DNA of 64,000 nucleotides, taken from the NCBI GenBank assembly GCA_035967665.1, contig JAYWLB010000016.1:1-64000 (forward strand), in the 5' to 3' direction. How positions within the stretch are numbered: position 1 is the stretch's first letter; every line of letters begins with the position of its first letter. The notes beneath the pieces were generated by a model that worked only from the letters and a program-made list of their open reading frames with translations, made no database searches and was not told where the DNA came from. Source of the stretch: Arctic95D-9 sp035967665 (lineage in GTDB: Bacteria > Verrucomicrobiota > Verrucomicrobiia > Verrucomicrobiales > DEV007). A program made the position numbers and the translations under genes. Shown piece by piece: positions 25,079 to 33,979 of the stretch.

Positions 25079-26032
25079 ATGCGTTTTACACTCCTCTTTC
25101 TCCTGCCGCTTCTGGGATCCTCCCTCTCTCAAGGGGTTGAATTTGAAAAAGAGATCCTTCCCTTTCTCAACGCTTCCTGTGTTGACTGCCACAAGGCTCC
25201 CTACGAGGAGAATGGCAGAACAAAAAAACCAAAGGCAGGCCTGCGAATGGATGCCGCCTGGGCAATCCTTGCAGGAAGTGAAGACGGCGCAGTATTGGTC
25301 CCCGGAGAGGCTTCGAAAAGTGAGCTCTACACCAGAGTGACACTTCCCCACGACGATGATGATTTCATGCCACCAGTCGACAAGGCCGACCCACTGACTC
25401 CCGAGCAGGTCGAGCTTCTCAAAAAGTGGATCAACGACGGAGCCGATTTCGGTGACTGGCAGGGCAACCTCGAAGGGAAACCCACCGAGGTTACGAATGA
25501 GGGAAACAAAATTCCCGTTTCTGAAATTCAGGAAGTCTACACGCGCCTCTCAGAGGGACTCACGAAACCTGAAGAGAGCGTCTGGAAACCCGTCACCGAA
25601 GCCGGTGGCCGGGTTCAGAGACTGGCACGGGAGAGCCCGCTTCTCGAGGTGGACTTCCGACTCACTGCCGACGAAGCCGATGACGAAGCAATCGGTTCCG
25701 CCTCTGTGGTCGCCTCTAACATTGCCATCCTGAACTTGTCGAAAACCCAAATCACCGACGACGGGCTTTCCCTCGTCTCTGAAATGCCCCGGCTCGTTCA
25801 TCTCAATCTGAGTCAGACAGGATTAGGTGACAGCGCTTTGAAGAACATCAGCGGATTGAATGAACTGCGAACCCTCAACCTGTGGGGAACTAAGGTAACT
25901 GATGCCGGACTCAAGCAACTGAAAGGACTCAAGAATCTAGAAGCCATCTACCTTTGGCAATCCAAGGCTACCAACGCCGGAGTCAAAGAGCTTACGAAGG
26001 CATTGCCGAATGCTAAAATCAGCCTCAAATAG
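25079..26032 (+). CDS. Exported Planctomycete-type cytochrome c / leucine-rich repeat protein
   Basis: This 317-residue protein has a signal peptide (1-17) and then a PSCyt1-like c-type heme domain with the motif CVDCH near residue 36 and the MPPVDKADPLTPEQVELLKKW signature near 100. The C-terminal third (about 215-317) has leucine-rich repeats of the cysteine-free type (LNLSKTQITDDGLSLVSEMP and two or three more). It probably acts in the periplasm, in electron transfer or protein binding. Its 3' end overlaps the serine protease start by 23 bp, indicating an operon. Confidence 0.85.
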   Translation: MRFTLLFLLPLLGSSLSQGVEFEKEILPFLNASCVDCHKAPYEENGRTKKPKAGLRMDAAWAILAGSEDGAVLVPGEASKSELYTRVTLPHDDDDFMPPVDKADPLTPEQVELLKKWINDGADFGDWQGNLEGKPTEVTNEGNKIPVSEIQEVYTRLSEGLTKPEESVWKPVTEAGGRVQRLARESPLLEVDFRLTADEADDEAIGSASVVASNIAILNLSKTQITDDGLSLVSEMPRLVHLNLSQTGLGDSALKNISGLNELRTLNLWGTKVTDAGLKQLKGLKNLEAIYLWQSKATNAGVKELTKALPNAKISLK

Positions 26033-26882
26033 CAGATCAGGCAGCGCTTGGCTTTGCCGCGTATTGCTTTCGCTTGCGCTGACCTCCGCCGGTCGGACCG
26101 AAGAAGCCTACATCAGCGATGAGGCTCTCAGCGCTGCATTTACACGGGAATGCTCAACGCTCATCACTGCCGGAAAGCACGTCGAAGGCGATGTGATCCG
26201 GGCTGAACTGAAGCGTGAACAGCGGCTTCCGAAATCACTTTTTCCCTCCCTGCTCCTCGCGCCCGCCGACGATCACGCCGGGAGCGCCGTGCAATCCGCA
26301 TCCGCCGCAACGCTCATTGTCGGACATCTTTACCTTTGCGGAAAATGCGACAAGTGGCACAACAATCTCGCCGGAGGTGTTCTCATTTCCAGCGACGGTC
26401 TTCTCGTCACGAACTACCATGTCCTCAAATTCGCTCAGGCAAAAACCTTTGCCGCGATGACCGGAGACGGTCGTATTTTTCCGGTCGGGAGAGTGCTCGC
26501 GAGCTCAGAAAGAGACGACCTCGCCGTCGTTCAACTCAGAGGAGCAAAAGATCTCCCCTTTGTTCCGATTGCCCCCTCGGCTGCCACAGGTGACGCCCTC
26601 TTTGTCATCTCTCACCCGGATGCCCACTTCTACACCTTCACCGAAGGGCATGTCTCACGTTACTTTCTGGAACCCAAAGGGAAGGCCAAGCGAATCCAAA
26701 TCACAGCCCCTTTTGCAAGGGGCTCAAGCGGCTCGGGTATTTTCAACGAAAGCGGCGAGTTGATTGGAATCGCCACGTTTACCAACACCATTTTCTACGA
26801 GCCGAAGACTTCGGGCAATCCTCAAGCAGTGCTTTACACCGGAGTGCCCTCCGCCTCGATTCTAAATCTCGGGACGGAGTAA
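26010..26882 (+). CDS. Exported trypsin-like serine protease
   Basis: This 290-residue protein has an N-terminal signal region (about 10-28) and a chymotrypsin-fold protease domain. The catalytic triad candidates are H137 (TNYHVLK), D169 or D170 (RDDLAVVQL) and S240 (GSSGSGIF). A CGKCDKWH motif at 110-117 could bind metal or form a disulfide. The fold resembles S1C/DegP proteases but there is no PDZ domain. It overlaps the preceding cytochrome c/LRR gene and probably works in the periplasm. Confidence 0.82.
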   Translation: MLKSASNSRSGSAWLCRVLLSLALTSAGRTEEAYISDEALSAAFTRECSTLITAGKHVEGDVIRAELKREQRLPKSLFPSLLLAPADDHAGSAVQSASAATLIVGHLYLCGKCDKWHNNLAGGVLISSDGLLVTNYHVLKFAQAKTFAAMTGDGRIFPVGRVLASSERDDLAVVQLRGAKDLPFVPIAPSAATGDALFVISHPDAHFYTFTEGHVSRYFLEPKGKAKRIQITAPFARGSSGSGIFNESGELIGIATFTNTIFYEPKTSGNPQAVLYTGVPSASILNLGTE

Positions 26883-26900
26883 ACACACCCTCAGCGTTCA

Positions 26901-28733
26901 CTACTTGATAACCCGCTTCACCCAGGCAATCGCGGGAGCTGGGTCGTGGAGCGAATGCGGGTGATGGCCGCACCCGGCCTTTACCGTAAGGGTAAGATCT
27001 CCGCCCAGAGCGCGAAAACGCTCCACGAGGACACCACCATTTTCAGAGAACGGGACAACATCGTCTCCTCCTCCGGCTATCAGTAAAATGGGCACATTTG
27101 CCTTCGCGAGTTTCTCCAACTGAGTAAGCGGTCCAACCCATGAATCAGCCGTCTCTTCGGTAAGTCCCCACGCTTTCATACACACAGGCCACGTCCCCGG
27201 TGAAGTTCTTCGGGGCCAGGTATGGATATTCAAAACGGGAGCATCAAGGTAGATCCCTGAAACTTTGTCAGGATTTTGCATCGGCCACAGCGTCGCCGGA
27301 AGCCCTCCCCGGCTGAACCCTTCGATGACCGGCTTTGCGTGCAATCCCTTTTCTCCTGTCATGTGCTTGTAGAAAATGTCGAAAGCCTCCATTGCCTCCG
27401 GCGCTCCGAACAGGTTCGAGACATCAATCGTCGCGACATGCCAGCCGTCAGCGAGCAATCCTTCGTCTACGGCAGGAAAGGCGCCGAAAAAGCGGCAGCG
27501 CCAAATCCAGGGATTACCCGGTGCTGCCTTTTTCGGCTTCGCCAGTTTGCACGCTCTACCGTCCACTTTAAAATCAACCGTCTCGTAGGCGGAAAGCGGC
27601 GCACGCGGGGCACCGGGAAGACCGGTCACCTTGCGCACCTTGTGGGTTTGTGAGTCCCCGATATAGATATCACCGCTAATTGAATCAACGCCGACTCCAT
27701 GAAGTCGATCCATGCGGCACTTCAAAGGATCGGGCGAGTCAGGCCCGTCTCCCTTTCTCCCGTCTCCCGCAATCAACTTGAGAACCGGCGGAGTGACGCT
27801 GAGATCGATCGCCCTAACCGTATGCGATTCCGTGTCCGCGAGATAGACCAGTTTTCCATCCGGCGAAATCGCGACTCCTTTTGGACCGGAAAGCTGTGAA
27901 TCCAGCGCATTGCGGGTCTCTGCGTGAAAGCCGCCCTTTCCGGTTCCCGCGACGTGATGAAGCGTTTCACTCTTCATATCAATGCGAAACACCTGATTTC
28001 CTTCGCGCAGAGCGAGCCAGAGATCACCGTCAGGAGCCCGATCGAGGGCGCGCGGCCCTTTTAAGGGAGTTTCTGTACTTACCTTCGATCCGTCAGGAGT
28101 GGCTTTTGCTTCGCCCGTTCCGCACCAGGTTTCGATCGTCCCGGTTTTAATATCAAGACGACGAATACGATGATTTCCAATATCGCAAATGAAGAGAGCA
28201 TCGCCCGAAGCGTCGAACTGAATCGAATGCGGCTGCTTCATTTGCGCCTTATTGCCAGCCCCACCGTCTCCGGAGAATCCGGCTTCACCGGTTCCCGCGA
28301 CCGTGGAAACGGTATTGGTAATGGCATCCCATCGACGCACCGTATGGCTTAAGCGCTCAACCCAGTACAGATCCCCCGAGGGATGAAAACGAACTTCATA
28401 GGGCTCATTCAGCTTTGCTTCCAATGGGGCACCGCCGTCACCGGAGTATCCCTCTTCCCCGGTTCCAACGACCGTTTCGATGACTCCATTCTTACGAAGA
28501 ATCCGTCGAATGACATGATTTTCGGTATCGCAGTAATAGATATCACCGTCGAGCCCGACAATGACGCCGAAAGGTTGATTGAGCTTTGCCTCTAGAGCTG
28601 CCTTCCCGTCTCCCGTGTAGCCACTTTCGCCAGTCCCGGCAATTGTGGAAATTTGCGGTTCAGCGGTAACGTCAGTGAGGAGCAGCCCAACTGCCAGAGC
28701 CACAATAAAAGTGATCGAAAAACGGTGATTCAT
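26901..28733 (-). CDS. Exported NHL-repeat / alpha-beta hydrolase fusion
   Basis: This 610-residue protein has a signal peptide (1-24) and six or so NHL beta-propeller repeats (about 28-385; the GTGEAGFSGDGG-type motif recurs). A C-terminal alpha/beta hydrolase domain (about 400-610) carries the nucleophile elbow GFSRGG and a histidine in AGCGHHPHSL. NHL domains often bind ligands or carbohydrates, so the propeller may position a substrate for the esterase or peptidase-like domain. The hydrolase resembles those next to sulfatases in polysaccharide-degrading loci, and a sulfatase gene lies just upstream. Confidence 0.8.
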   Translation of the reverse strand: MNHRFSITFIVALAVGLLLTDVTAEPQISTIAGTGESGYTGDGKAALEAKLNQPFGVIVGLDGDIYYCDTENHVIRRILRKNGVIETVVGTGEEGYSGDGGAPLEAKLNEPYEVRFHPSGDLYWVERLSHTVRRWDAITNTVSTVAGTGEAGFSGDGGAGNKAQMKQPHSIQFDASGDALFICDIGNHRIRRLDIKTGTIETWCGTGEAKATPDGSKVSTETPLKGPRALDRAPDGDLWLALREGNQVFRIDMKSETLHHVAGTGKGGFHAETRNALDSQLSGPKGVAISPDGKLVYLADTESHTVRAIDLSVTPPVLKLIAGDGRKGDGPDSPDPLKCRMDRLHGVGVDSISGDIYIGDSQTHKVRKVTGLPGAPRAPLSAYETVDFKVDGRACKLAKPKKAAPGNPWIWRCRFFGAFPAVDEGLLADGWHVATIDVSNLFGAPEAMEAFDIFYKHMTGEKGLHAKPVIEGFSRGGLPATLWPMQNPDKVSGIYLDAPVLNIHTWPRRTSPGTWPVCMKAWGLTEETADSWVGPLTQLEKLAKANVPILLIAGGGDDVVPFSENGGVLVERFRALGGDLTLTVKAGCGHHPHSLHDPAPAIAWVKRVIK

Positions 28734-28858
28734 GAACCGTGATGTTTATTCAAAACCCACCCAAAACAAAGCCAAACTTATGGCGTGCTTCGGGTAGGAG
28801 CACCGGCACCCGCTTGCGATGGCACAGCTGGAGACAGAAAAGTTATCGGTGGTCCGAT

Positions 28859-30376
28859 TCAGTTCCGGAACTGATCATACTCAGGATTCACTTTCGCCTC
28901 ACTGAAAATTGGCTTCTCGATCCAGAGGTCATAGGTGGCTTTCAACTGAACCGGCGATTCAGGATACTGCCCTTTGTCATCGGTTTCTTCAATCCATGCA
29001 TCAAGCACTGCGCGATGCTCCTTGAGAGCATCCGCATAGTCCGGACTGTCCGCCAGATTATTGATCTGATAGGGATCCGCGGCGATGTCGTAGAGTTCCT
29101 CCTTCGGACGAATCCCGAACCAATGCTCATCCTGATATTCGGTAAGTTCACCCGCTTCATGAAGCCGGTGCAGATCTACAACGGTGGCTGCCTTATCCCT
29201 GTACTGCGCCTGCAACATCGGGCGGTCAGGAAAGAAATTTCGGATATACCGAAGCTTGTCACTTCGAACCGTACGAATGCGGTCGATCGTGTAATCACAG
29301 CGATCCCGGGCGGAAATGACGTAGCTCAGCGGCTCAAAGTCATCTCCGAAAAGGTTCTGACCATCAAGATAATCGGGACGCTCAGCACCGCCAAAGGCGA
29401 GCGTCGTCGCTGAAATATCGAGGCCCGAGATAATCTCTTTGCGAACCGTTCCCGCTTTCAGGGCCGGGTGATCGCCTTTAATCATCAAGGGAACATGGAC
29501 TCCGCCCTCGTAACAAAACTGCTTGTGACGAAGCGACTGGTTGTTCCCGTGATCGGAGAAGAAGAAGACGATCGTGTTTTCCAACTCCCCATCCTTTTCC
29601 AGCTGAGCAAGAATCTCGCCGACCTGTGCATCGGCACCGCGCGCCGCGTTGTAGTGCTGCGTCCATGACTTCCGATGCGCTGGAGTGTCAGGGAAATACG
29701 GGGGCAACGGAACTTCATCATCTTTGAGCAATTCGCCTTTTCTGACGTGCTTCTCTTTCGCCTTGCCGCCCCAAATCATAATCTGACCGAACCAGGGTTG
29801 GCTCTTGTCTTCACGGGAATTCCAGGTGTCCTCTGTGAACGAGCCCGAATGACGGGCAAAATTCCCCTGCCAGCCGTTCATTCCGGGTTCGTAGTCCTCT
29901 TTGGTCCCGACCGAATAGAGTTTACGACGATCGTAGTGAAAATTGTAATCGTCCTTGCCGCTGTTGAAGGTGAAATAGCCCGCCTCCCGCATCAGTTCGG
30001 GAATCGTCTTCATGCCTTCAGGCAAGCGAATCTGAGTATCCTCCGGCACCACGCCCGCCGGTGCACGACCTGAACGATGTTGATGTGTGCCAGTGGTCGT
30101 TTGCATCACTCCCGTGATAATGGCTGAGCGACAGGCTGAGCAGACCGGAGCCGGCATGTAGGCGCGTTTAAAGAGCACACCTTCAGCAGCGAGTTGATCG
30201 ATTGACGGTGTGTGACCTGCATTGACCGGGTCGTCATAGCATCCCATGTAGGGGGAAAGGTCCTCCGAAAAAATCCAGAGAATGTTCGGCTTTTCTGCTG
30301 AAACCGAGAGCTGACAAAATGCGAGTATGCCCAGAGCGAGCAGATAAACAATTCGGGGGAATTTCATAAGGTTCAT
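28859..30376 (-). CDS. Exported sulfatase (type I, formylglycine-dependent)
   Basis: This 505-residue protein has a signal peptide (1-27) and starts with EKPNILWIFSEDLSPYMGCY, the sulfatase metal-binding N-terminus. The activation motif is C79-S-A-C-R83 (C-x-A-x-R), where Cys is converted to formylglycine by a sulfatase-modifying enzyme that is not encoded in the window. Metal ligands include FSDHGNN near 280. The pattern resembles heparan N-sulfatase (SGSH)-like enzymes, so the substrate is likely a sulfated polysaccharide. A LexA-controlled region lies upstream. Confidence 0.88.
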   Translation of the reverse strand: MNLMKFPRIVYLLALGILAFCQLSVSAEKPNILWIFSEDLSPYMGCYDDPVNAGHTPSIDQLAAEGVLFKRAYMPAPVCSACRSAIITGVMQTTTGTHQHRSGRAPAGVVPEDTQIRLPEGMKTIPELMREAGYFTFNSGKDDYNFHYDRRKLYSVGTKEDYEPGMNGWQGNFARHSGSFTEDTWNSREDKSQPWFGQIMIWGGKAKEKHVRKGELLKDDEVPLPPYFPDTPAHRKSWTQHYNAARGADAQVGEILAQLEKDGELENTIVFFFSDHGNNQSLRHKQFCYEGGVHVPLMIKGDHPALKAGTVRKEIISGLDISATTLAFGGAERPDYLDGQNLFGDDFEPLSYVISARDRCDYTIDRIRTVRSDKLRYIRNFFPDRPMLQAQYRDKAATVVDLHRLHEAGELTEYQDEHWFGIRPKEELYDIAADPYQINNLADSPDYADALKEHRAVLDAWIEETDDKGQYPESPVQLKATYDLWIEKPIFSEAKVNPEYDQFRN

Positions 30377-30602
30377 TTATTACACCTTACCGCGGTCGCG
30401 ATCAATCATGCATCACGGACCGGTATCGAAGGTAGGTGGCTTTCGCCAAAAGGCACTGCCCACGGTTTCCGAATTCGAAGATCGAACAACGGGGAAATGC
30501 CGACGAGACTGGCGAGTCCAAATGTCGTGGGACATACGGATGGTCTGCTCCTCGGCGAGGCGCATCGACCTGCCCCTCCCACCTGATGATCCGCATAGCA
30601 GA

Positions 30603-31235
30603 TTACCAGCGCCGTGTTGCGCCTCTGACGAGACCGACCATGACTCCCTGAACCCGCAGCTCCTCTACGGGGTGCAATTCAGGGTAATTGACGTTCTCCG
30701 CCTTGAGATAAGGTCGCTTAGGATCATTCACAAAACGCTTCAGTGTCGTCTCGCCATCGATCAAGGCAGCGACGATATCCTGATCACGTGGCTCGCGGTA
30801 TTCGAGGACGACGTGATCCCCGTCCATGATGTGAGCATCGATCATCGACTCTCCACGCACCTTCAGCGCGTATGCCTTGGAGCGTTCCGTCAATCCCATC
30901 GAGCGAATATCAACGGAAAGGGTTCCGTCCGATTCCGGCACCGTATCATCCGCATAACCGGCTGGGATCGCTCCATAAATAGGCACATCCACGATCGGCT
31001 CGCGATCGGCCTGATCGGCAAAAACGATGCATCTCGCGAGGCGTCGATCATCCTCCCCTTCTCTTCGCTTGATGACGCCTTTTTTCTCAAGCGCTCTCAA
31101 ATGACTGACAGCAGCGGTCTGACTCGCGAAACCAAAATGAGTTTGAATCTCCCTCGTTGATGGCATGATACCCGTCTGACGGTGCTCCGATTGAAGATAA
31201 TCTAAGACTTCCTGTTGGCGTGCGGTTAATTTCAT
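30603..31235 (-). CDS. lexA: LexA repressor
   Basis: This 210-residue SOS repressor and autoprotease has an N-terminal winged helix-turn-helix (1-70; TARQQEVLDYLQSEHRQTGI and PSTREIQTHFG). The C-terminal S24 peptidase domain has the cleavage bond A92-G93 (GAIPAGY), nucleophile S130 (VRGESMIDA) and general base K166 (ETTLKRF). RecA-stimulated self-cleavage should relieve repression of SOS genes. The ATG at 31235 is 9 bp downstream of a perfect operator palindrome, consistent with autoregulation. The gene stands alone on its strand. Confidence 0.95.
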   Translation of the reverse strand: MKLTARQQEVLDYLQSEHRQTGIMPSTREIQTHFGFASQTAAVSHLRALEKKGVIKRREGEDDRRLARCIVFADQADREPIVDVPIYGAIPAGYADDTVPESDGTLSVDIRSMGLTERSKAYALKVRGESMIDAHIMDGDHVVLEYREPRDQDIVAALIDGETTLKRFVNDPKRPYLKAENVNYPELHPVEELRVQGVMVGLVRGATRRW

Positions 31236-31238
31236 TTT

Positions 31239-31258
31239 GAACAGTGTTCCCTAGAACA
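31239..31258 (-). promoter_or_regulatory. LexA operator ahead of lexA
   Basis: TGTTCCCTAGAACA at 31245-31258 is a perfect TGTTC-N4-GAACA palindrome just upstream of the lexA start. An overlapping GAACAGTGTTC (31239-31249) adds a second, shorter inverted repeat. The position, immediately before the start codon, fits autorepression. The box also excludes the upstream start (31258) of the plus-strand TPR gene as a likely start codon. Confidence 0.75.
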
Positions 31259-31326
31259 TGAACAGAAATCATTCGCGCGCAAGAAGAATTCCCTTTTTAT
31301 TTCGTTTTAGTTTTTCACCTCCCGCC

Positions 31327-32154
31327 ATGTTTATCCTCCGTTTTCTGCTCATCGTCACCCTCATTCCAGCGGTCTCGACGCAAGGACCGCTGATGGCTCA
31401 GGAGGATGCGGGAACAGCGGAGACTCCGGCTGCGAAACGGGGATTTCGACTCAATACCTCCTCTTCAAAATCAGATCCAAAGCCGCCGCTGGTGCCTGTC
31501 CCCACCCTGCCTCCGGGCGAGAGCGGCGCAGAGAAAACCCTTCCGGAGGGAGCCATGACGATTGGACTCGTGACCGGCCCCACGAAGCTTCCTCCCGAGC
31601 TCGCGGAGCTGGCGCAAAAAGGTGCCGAAGCGGTGGCAGCACTCAGGTGGGAGGATGCCCGCGAGGCCTACCTCAAGATGGTCGACGAAGCGCCCGATAA
31701 CGCTCTCGCCTATGCCAATCTCGGGGTCGCCGAATATCAGCTCGGGAATCTTCTCGCCGCGGCGGGAAATGTCAGAAAGTCACTCGACATCAACCCAACC
31801 ATCGCGGTGAACTGGCAAACCCTGGGACTCATTCAATACGACAGGGGCGACCTCAACCTTGCGATCTCCAGCCTCACGAGAGCGATTCACGAATCCCCTC
31901 AAAATGCACTTTCCCGTCTTTATCTGGCGGCGGTAGTTCGTGACTACGGATGGAAAGAAGCGGCGATCACGGAGCTGCAACGGGCCGTGGAACTGGATCC
32001 CGAATTGGCCGACGCGCATTACAATCTGGCGCTCACCTATCTGGAACTGAGACCTCCCCGGCTCGAGCTGGCAAAACGGCACTATTATGCGGCAAAAGAC
32101 CTCGGCGCGGAACCCTCCTCTGAGATCGAAACAATCCTCAAATCAGCCAAATAA
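31327..32154 (+). CDS. Exported tetratricopeptide-repeat protein
   Basis: This 275-residue protein has a signal peptide (MFILRFLLIVTLIPAVSTQG), a Pro/Ser-rich linker (about 35-75) and then four TPR motifs (about 95-265; for example NALAYANLGVAEYQLGNLLA). TPR proteins mediate protein-protein contacts, often in envelope complexes. The ATG at 31327 gives a proper signal peptide and is preferred over ATG 31258, which falls in the LexA box. It heads a plus-strand series leading to the DD-carboxypeptidase gene 45 bp downstream. Confidence 0.75.
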   Translation: MFILRFLLIVTLIPAVSTQGPLMAQEDAGTAETPAAKRGFRLNTSSSKSDPKPPLVPVPTLPPGESGAEKTLPEGAMTIGLVTGPTKLPPELAELAQKGAEAVAALRWEDAREAYLKMVDEAPDNALAYANLGVAEYQLGNLLAAAGNVRKSLDINPTIAVNWQTLGLIQYDRGDLNLAISSLTRAIHESPQNALSRLYLAAVVRDYGWKEAAITELQRAVELDPELADAHYNLALTYLELRPPRLELAKRHYYAAKDLGAEPSSEIETILKSAK

Positions 32155-32198
32155 ACTCCGTGTGATTTTTCAGAAAACTCGATTAGATTTCCGCTCTT

Positions 32199-33182
32199 AT
32201 GAACCGCCGTCTACGCGTTGCCCGTTTCTTTCGAAACGTCCGGAACACCAGTCACACGCTTCTGCTGATCTTCAGCATGGCAGTGCTGGGATGTCAGTCC
32301 CATGAAACGCCGGCTGTGGCAACGCCTCAGGCTCCGGTGGGAGCGAGCCAGTATCCGGAAAGCGGCAATCAGGGCTCTCTACTCCCCTTCAGCCCCGTTC
32401 CCGCCAACCCTGATCAGGTCGCACAGACAGCACCTCCTCCCTCTTCGCAGCCCGAGCCCAACATCACCGCGAAGGCCGCGATTCTCGTCGACGGCTGGGG
32501 GCGCGTTATTTACGAAAAGAATGCTGATCAACGCCTTCCTTCAGCGAGCACACAGAAACTGCTTCTCGGCATCCTCATCGCCGAAAGAGGTAATTTGAAT
32601 GGCACCGTGACAATTGAGGAACCCGATACCTGGGCCGAGCCGACCATCATGGGAATCAAACCCGGACAGGTCTACACGAGGGGCGAACTGCTCACCGCTG
32701 TCCTCGTTCGAAGCAGTAACGACATCGCCCGGGCTCTCGCCCGCGACCATTCCGGCAGTGTCTCGAACTTTGCAGGAGCAATGAATCAAAGGGCCCGTTC
32801 ACTCGGGATGAACAACTCCTACTTCACCAACGCGAGCGGCCTCCCAACGCCTCCGGGGCAGTATTCGACGGCGAGAGACCTTTCAAAACTGGGTCTCGCC
32901 GCGCTCCGCAAACCGGTGATCCGTGAGGCCGTTCAGACAAAAACACACACCTTCCGCTTTTCCAACGGCACCACCAAATCGCTCAGCAACACGAACCAGG
33001 TTCTCAAGCATTTCCCCTACTGCACCGGCTTGAAAACGGGTTACACGAATGCAGCTGGACGATGCCTCATTTCATCCGCATCCGGCAATGGCAGAAGCGT
33101 CGTCGCCGTCATTCTCGGCAGCACCTCACCGGCGGTCTGGAGTGAGTCGGAGGCTCTCCTCCGCTACGGCCTGGGCATTTAA
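32199..33182 (+). CDS. D-alanyl-D-alanine carboxypeptidase (PBP5-like, S11)
   Basis: This 327-residue lipoprotein (lipobox Cys at 32, VLGCQS) has a Pro/Gln-rich linker and an S11 penicillin-binding domain. The catalytic motifs are S117-T-Q-K120 (SxxK), S172-S-N174 (SxN) and K279-T-G281 (KTG), all intact. It trims terminal D-Ala from peptidoglycan stems in the periplasm. The C-terminal membrane anchor of E. coli PBP5 is missing; anchoring is by the lipid. It lies between the TPR gene and the PAS-AraC regulator. Confidence 0.9.
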   Translation: MNRRLRVARFFRNVRNTSHTLLLIFSMAVLGCQSHETPAVATPQAPVGASQYPESGNQGSLLPFSPVPANPDQVAQTAPPPSSQPEPNITAKAAILVDGWGRVIYEKNADQRLPSASTQKLLLGILIAERGNLNGTVTIEEPDTWAEPTIMGIKPGQVYTRGELLTAVLVRSSNDIARALARDHSGSVSNFAGAMNQRARSLGMNNSYFTNASGLPTPPGQYSTARDLSKLGLAALRKPVIREAVQTKTHTFRFSNGTTKSLSNTNQVLKHFPYCTGLKTGYTNAAGRCLISSASGNGRSVVAVILGSTSPAVWSESEALLRYGLGI

Positions 33183-33190
33183 AAATCAGC

Positions 33191-33925
33191 GTGGAGATGC
33201 AGGCCGAAAATCCCCTGCAGGATCACCCGCTCGTCGCGAGTCTCCGGGATCTCTTTGACCATCTCCCCGACGTCTTCTTCTTCATTAAGGATTCGCAAAG
33301 CCGTTTCCTTCATGCAAACGAACCGCTCCTCGAGAGGCTGGGGCTGGCTTCTTTGACAGCGATTGTCGGCACCTCTGATCACGATCGCTACCCTCCGGAA
33401 ATTGCCGACCGCCTTGTCGAAGGCGATCGGGAAATGATGCGTTCCGGAGTTCCGGCGATTAACAAACTCGAGGTCCTCTACAACGACATCGGAACTCTGG
33501 AGTGGTTCTCGACCACAAAATACCCCGTAATTGGAGAGAACGGAATCCCTCTCGGCGTAGTCGGTTTCGCGCGGAGCTTCTCCTCCCCTGCCCATGGAAA
33601 GCTCTATTTCAACGCAGCGGCACGGGTCATCGACTATCTGAGCCAGAATCCCGATTCACTGCTCAGTATTGAAGAACTCGCGGAACGATTCGGCATTTCG
33701 GGGCGACAGCTCCACCGGCAGTTTCGAGAGATCCTCCAGATCAGCCCGCAGGAGTTTCTGCTCCGCAATCGGATTCATGCCGCTGCGATTGAATTGAGAA
33801 AAGGCGACCTTCCTCTCATCGAGCTCGCATCGAAGTATGGATTCTGTGACCAGAGTGCTTTCACGAAACGCTTTCGAAAAACACTGGGATCGACTCCCGC
33901 TCAATATCGACGGCGTTTCCGCTGA
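33191..33925 (+). CDS. PAS-AraC family transcriptional regulator
   Basis: This 244-residue protein has an N-terminal PAS domain (about 15-125; VFFFIKDSQSRFLHANEPLL) and a C-terminal AraC-type double helix-turn-helix (about 145-244; GISGRQLHRQFREILQISPQ and YGFCDQSAFTKRF). The PAS domain would sense a small ligand. The gene is immediately upstream of the 2.5-kb double hydrolase gene (55 bp apart), so that gene is the most likely target. The start is GTG 33191 or ATG 33197. Confidence 0.85.
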   Translation: MEMQAENPLQDHPLVASLRDLFDHLPDVFFFIKDSQSRFLHANEPLLERLGLASLTAIVGTSDHDRYPPEIADRLVEGDREMMRSGVPAINKLEVLYNDIGTLEWFSTTKYPVIGENGIPLGVVGFARSFSSPAHGKLYFNAAARVIDYLSQNPDSLLSIEELAERFGISGRQLHRQFREILQISPQEFLLRNRIHAAAIELRKGDLPLIELASKYGFCDQSAFTKRFRKTLGSTPAQYRRRFR

Positions 33926-33979
33926 ACCGGCCACGATGGAGCCATTGCCACAGGGAACGATTCGTGTTCGACTTTGGCC

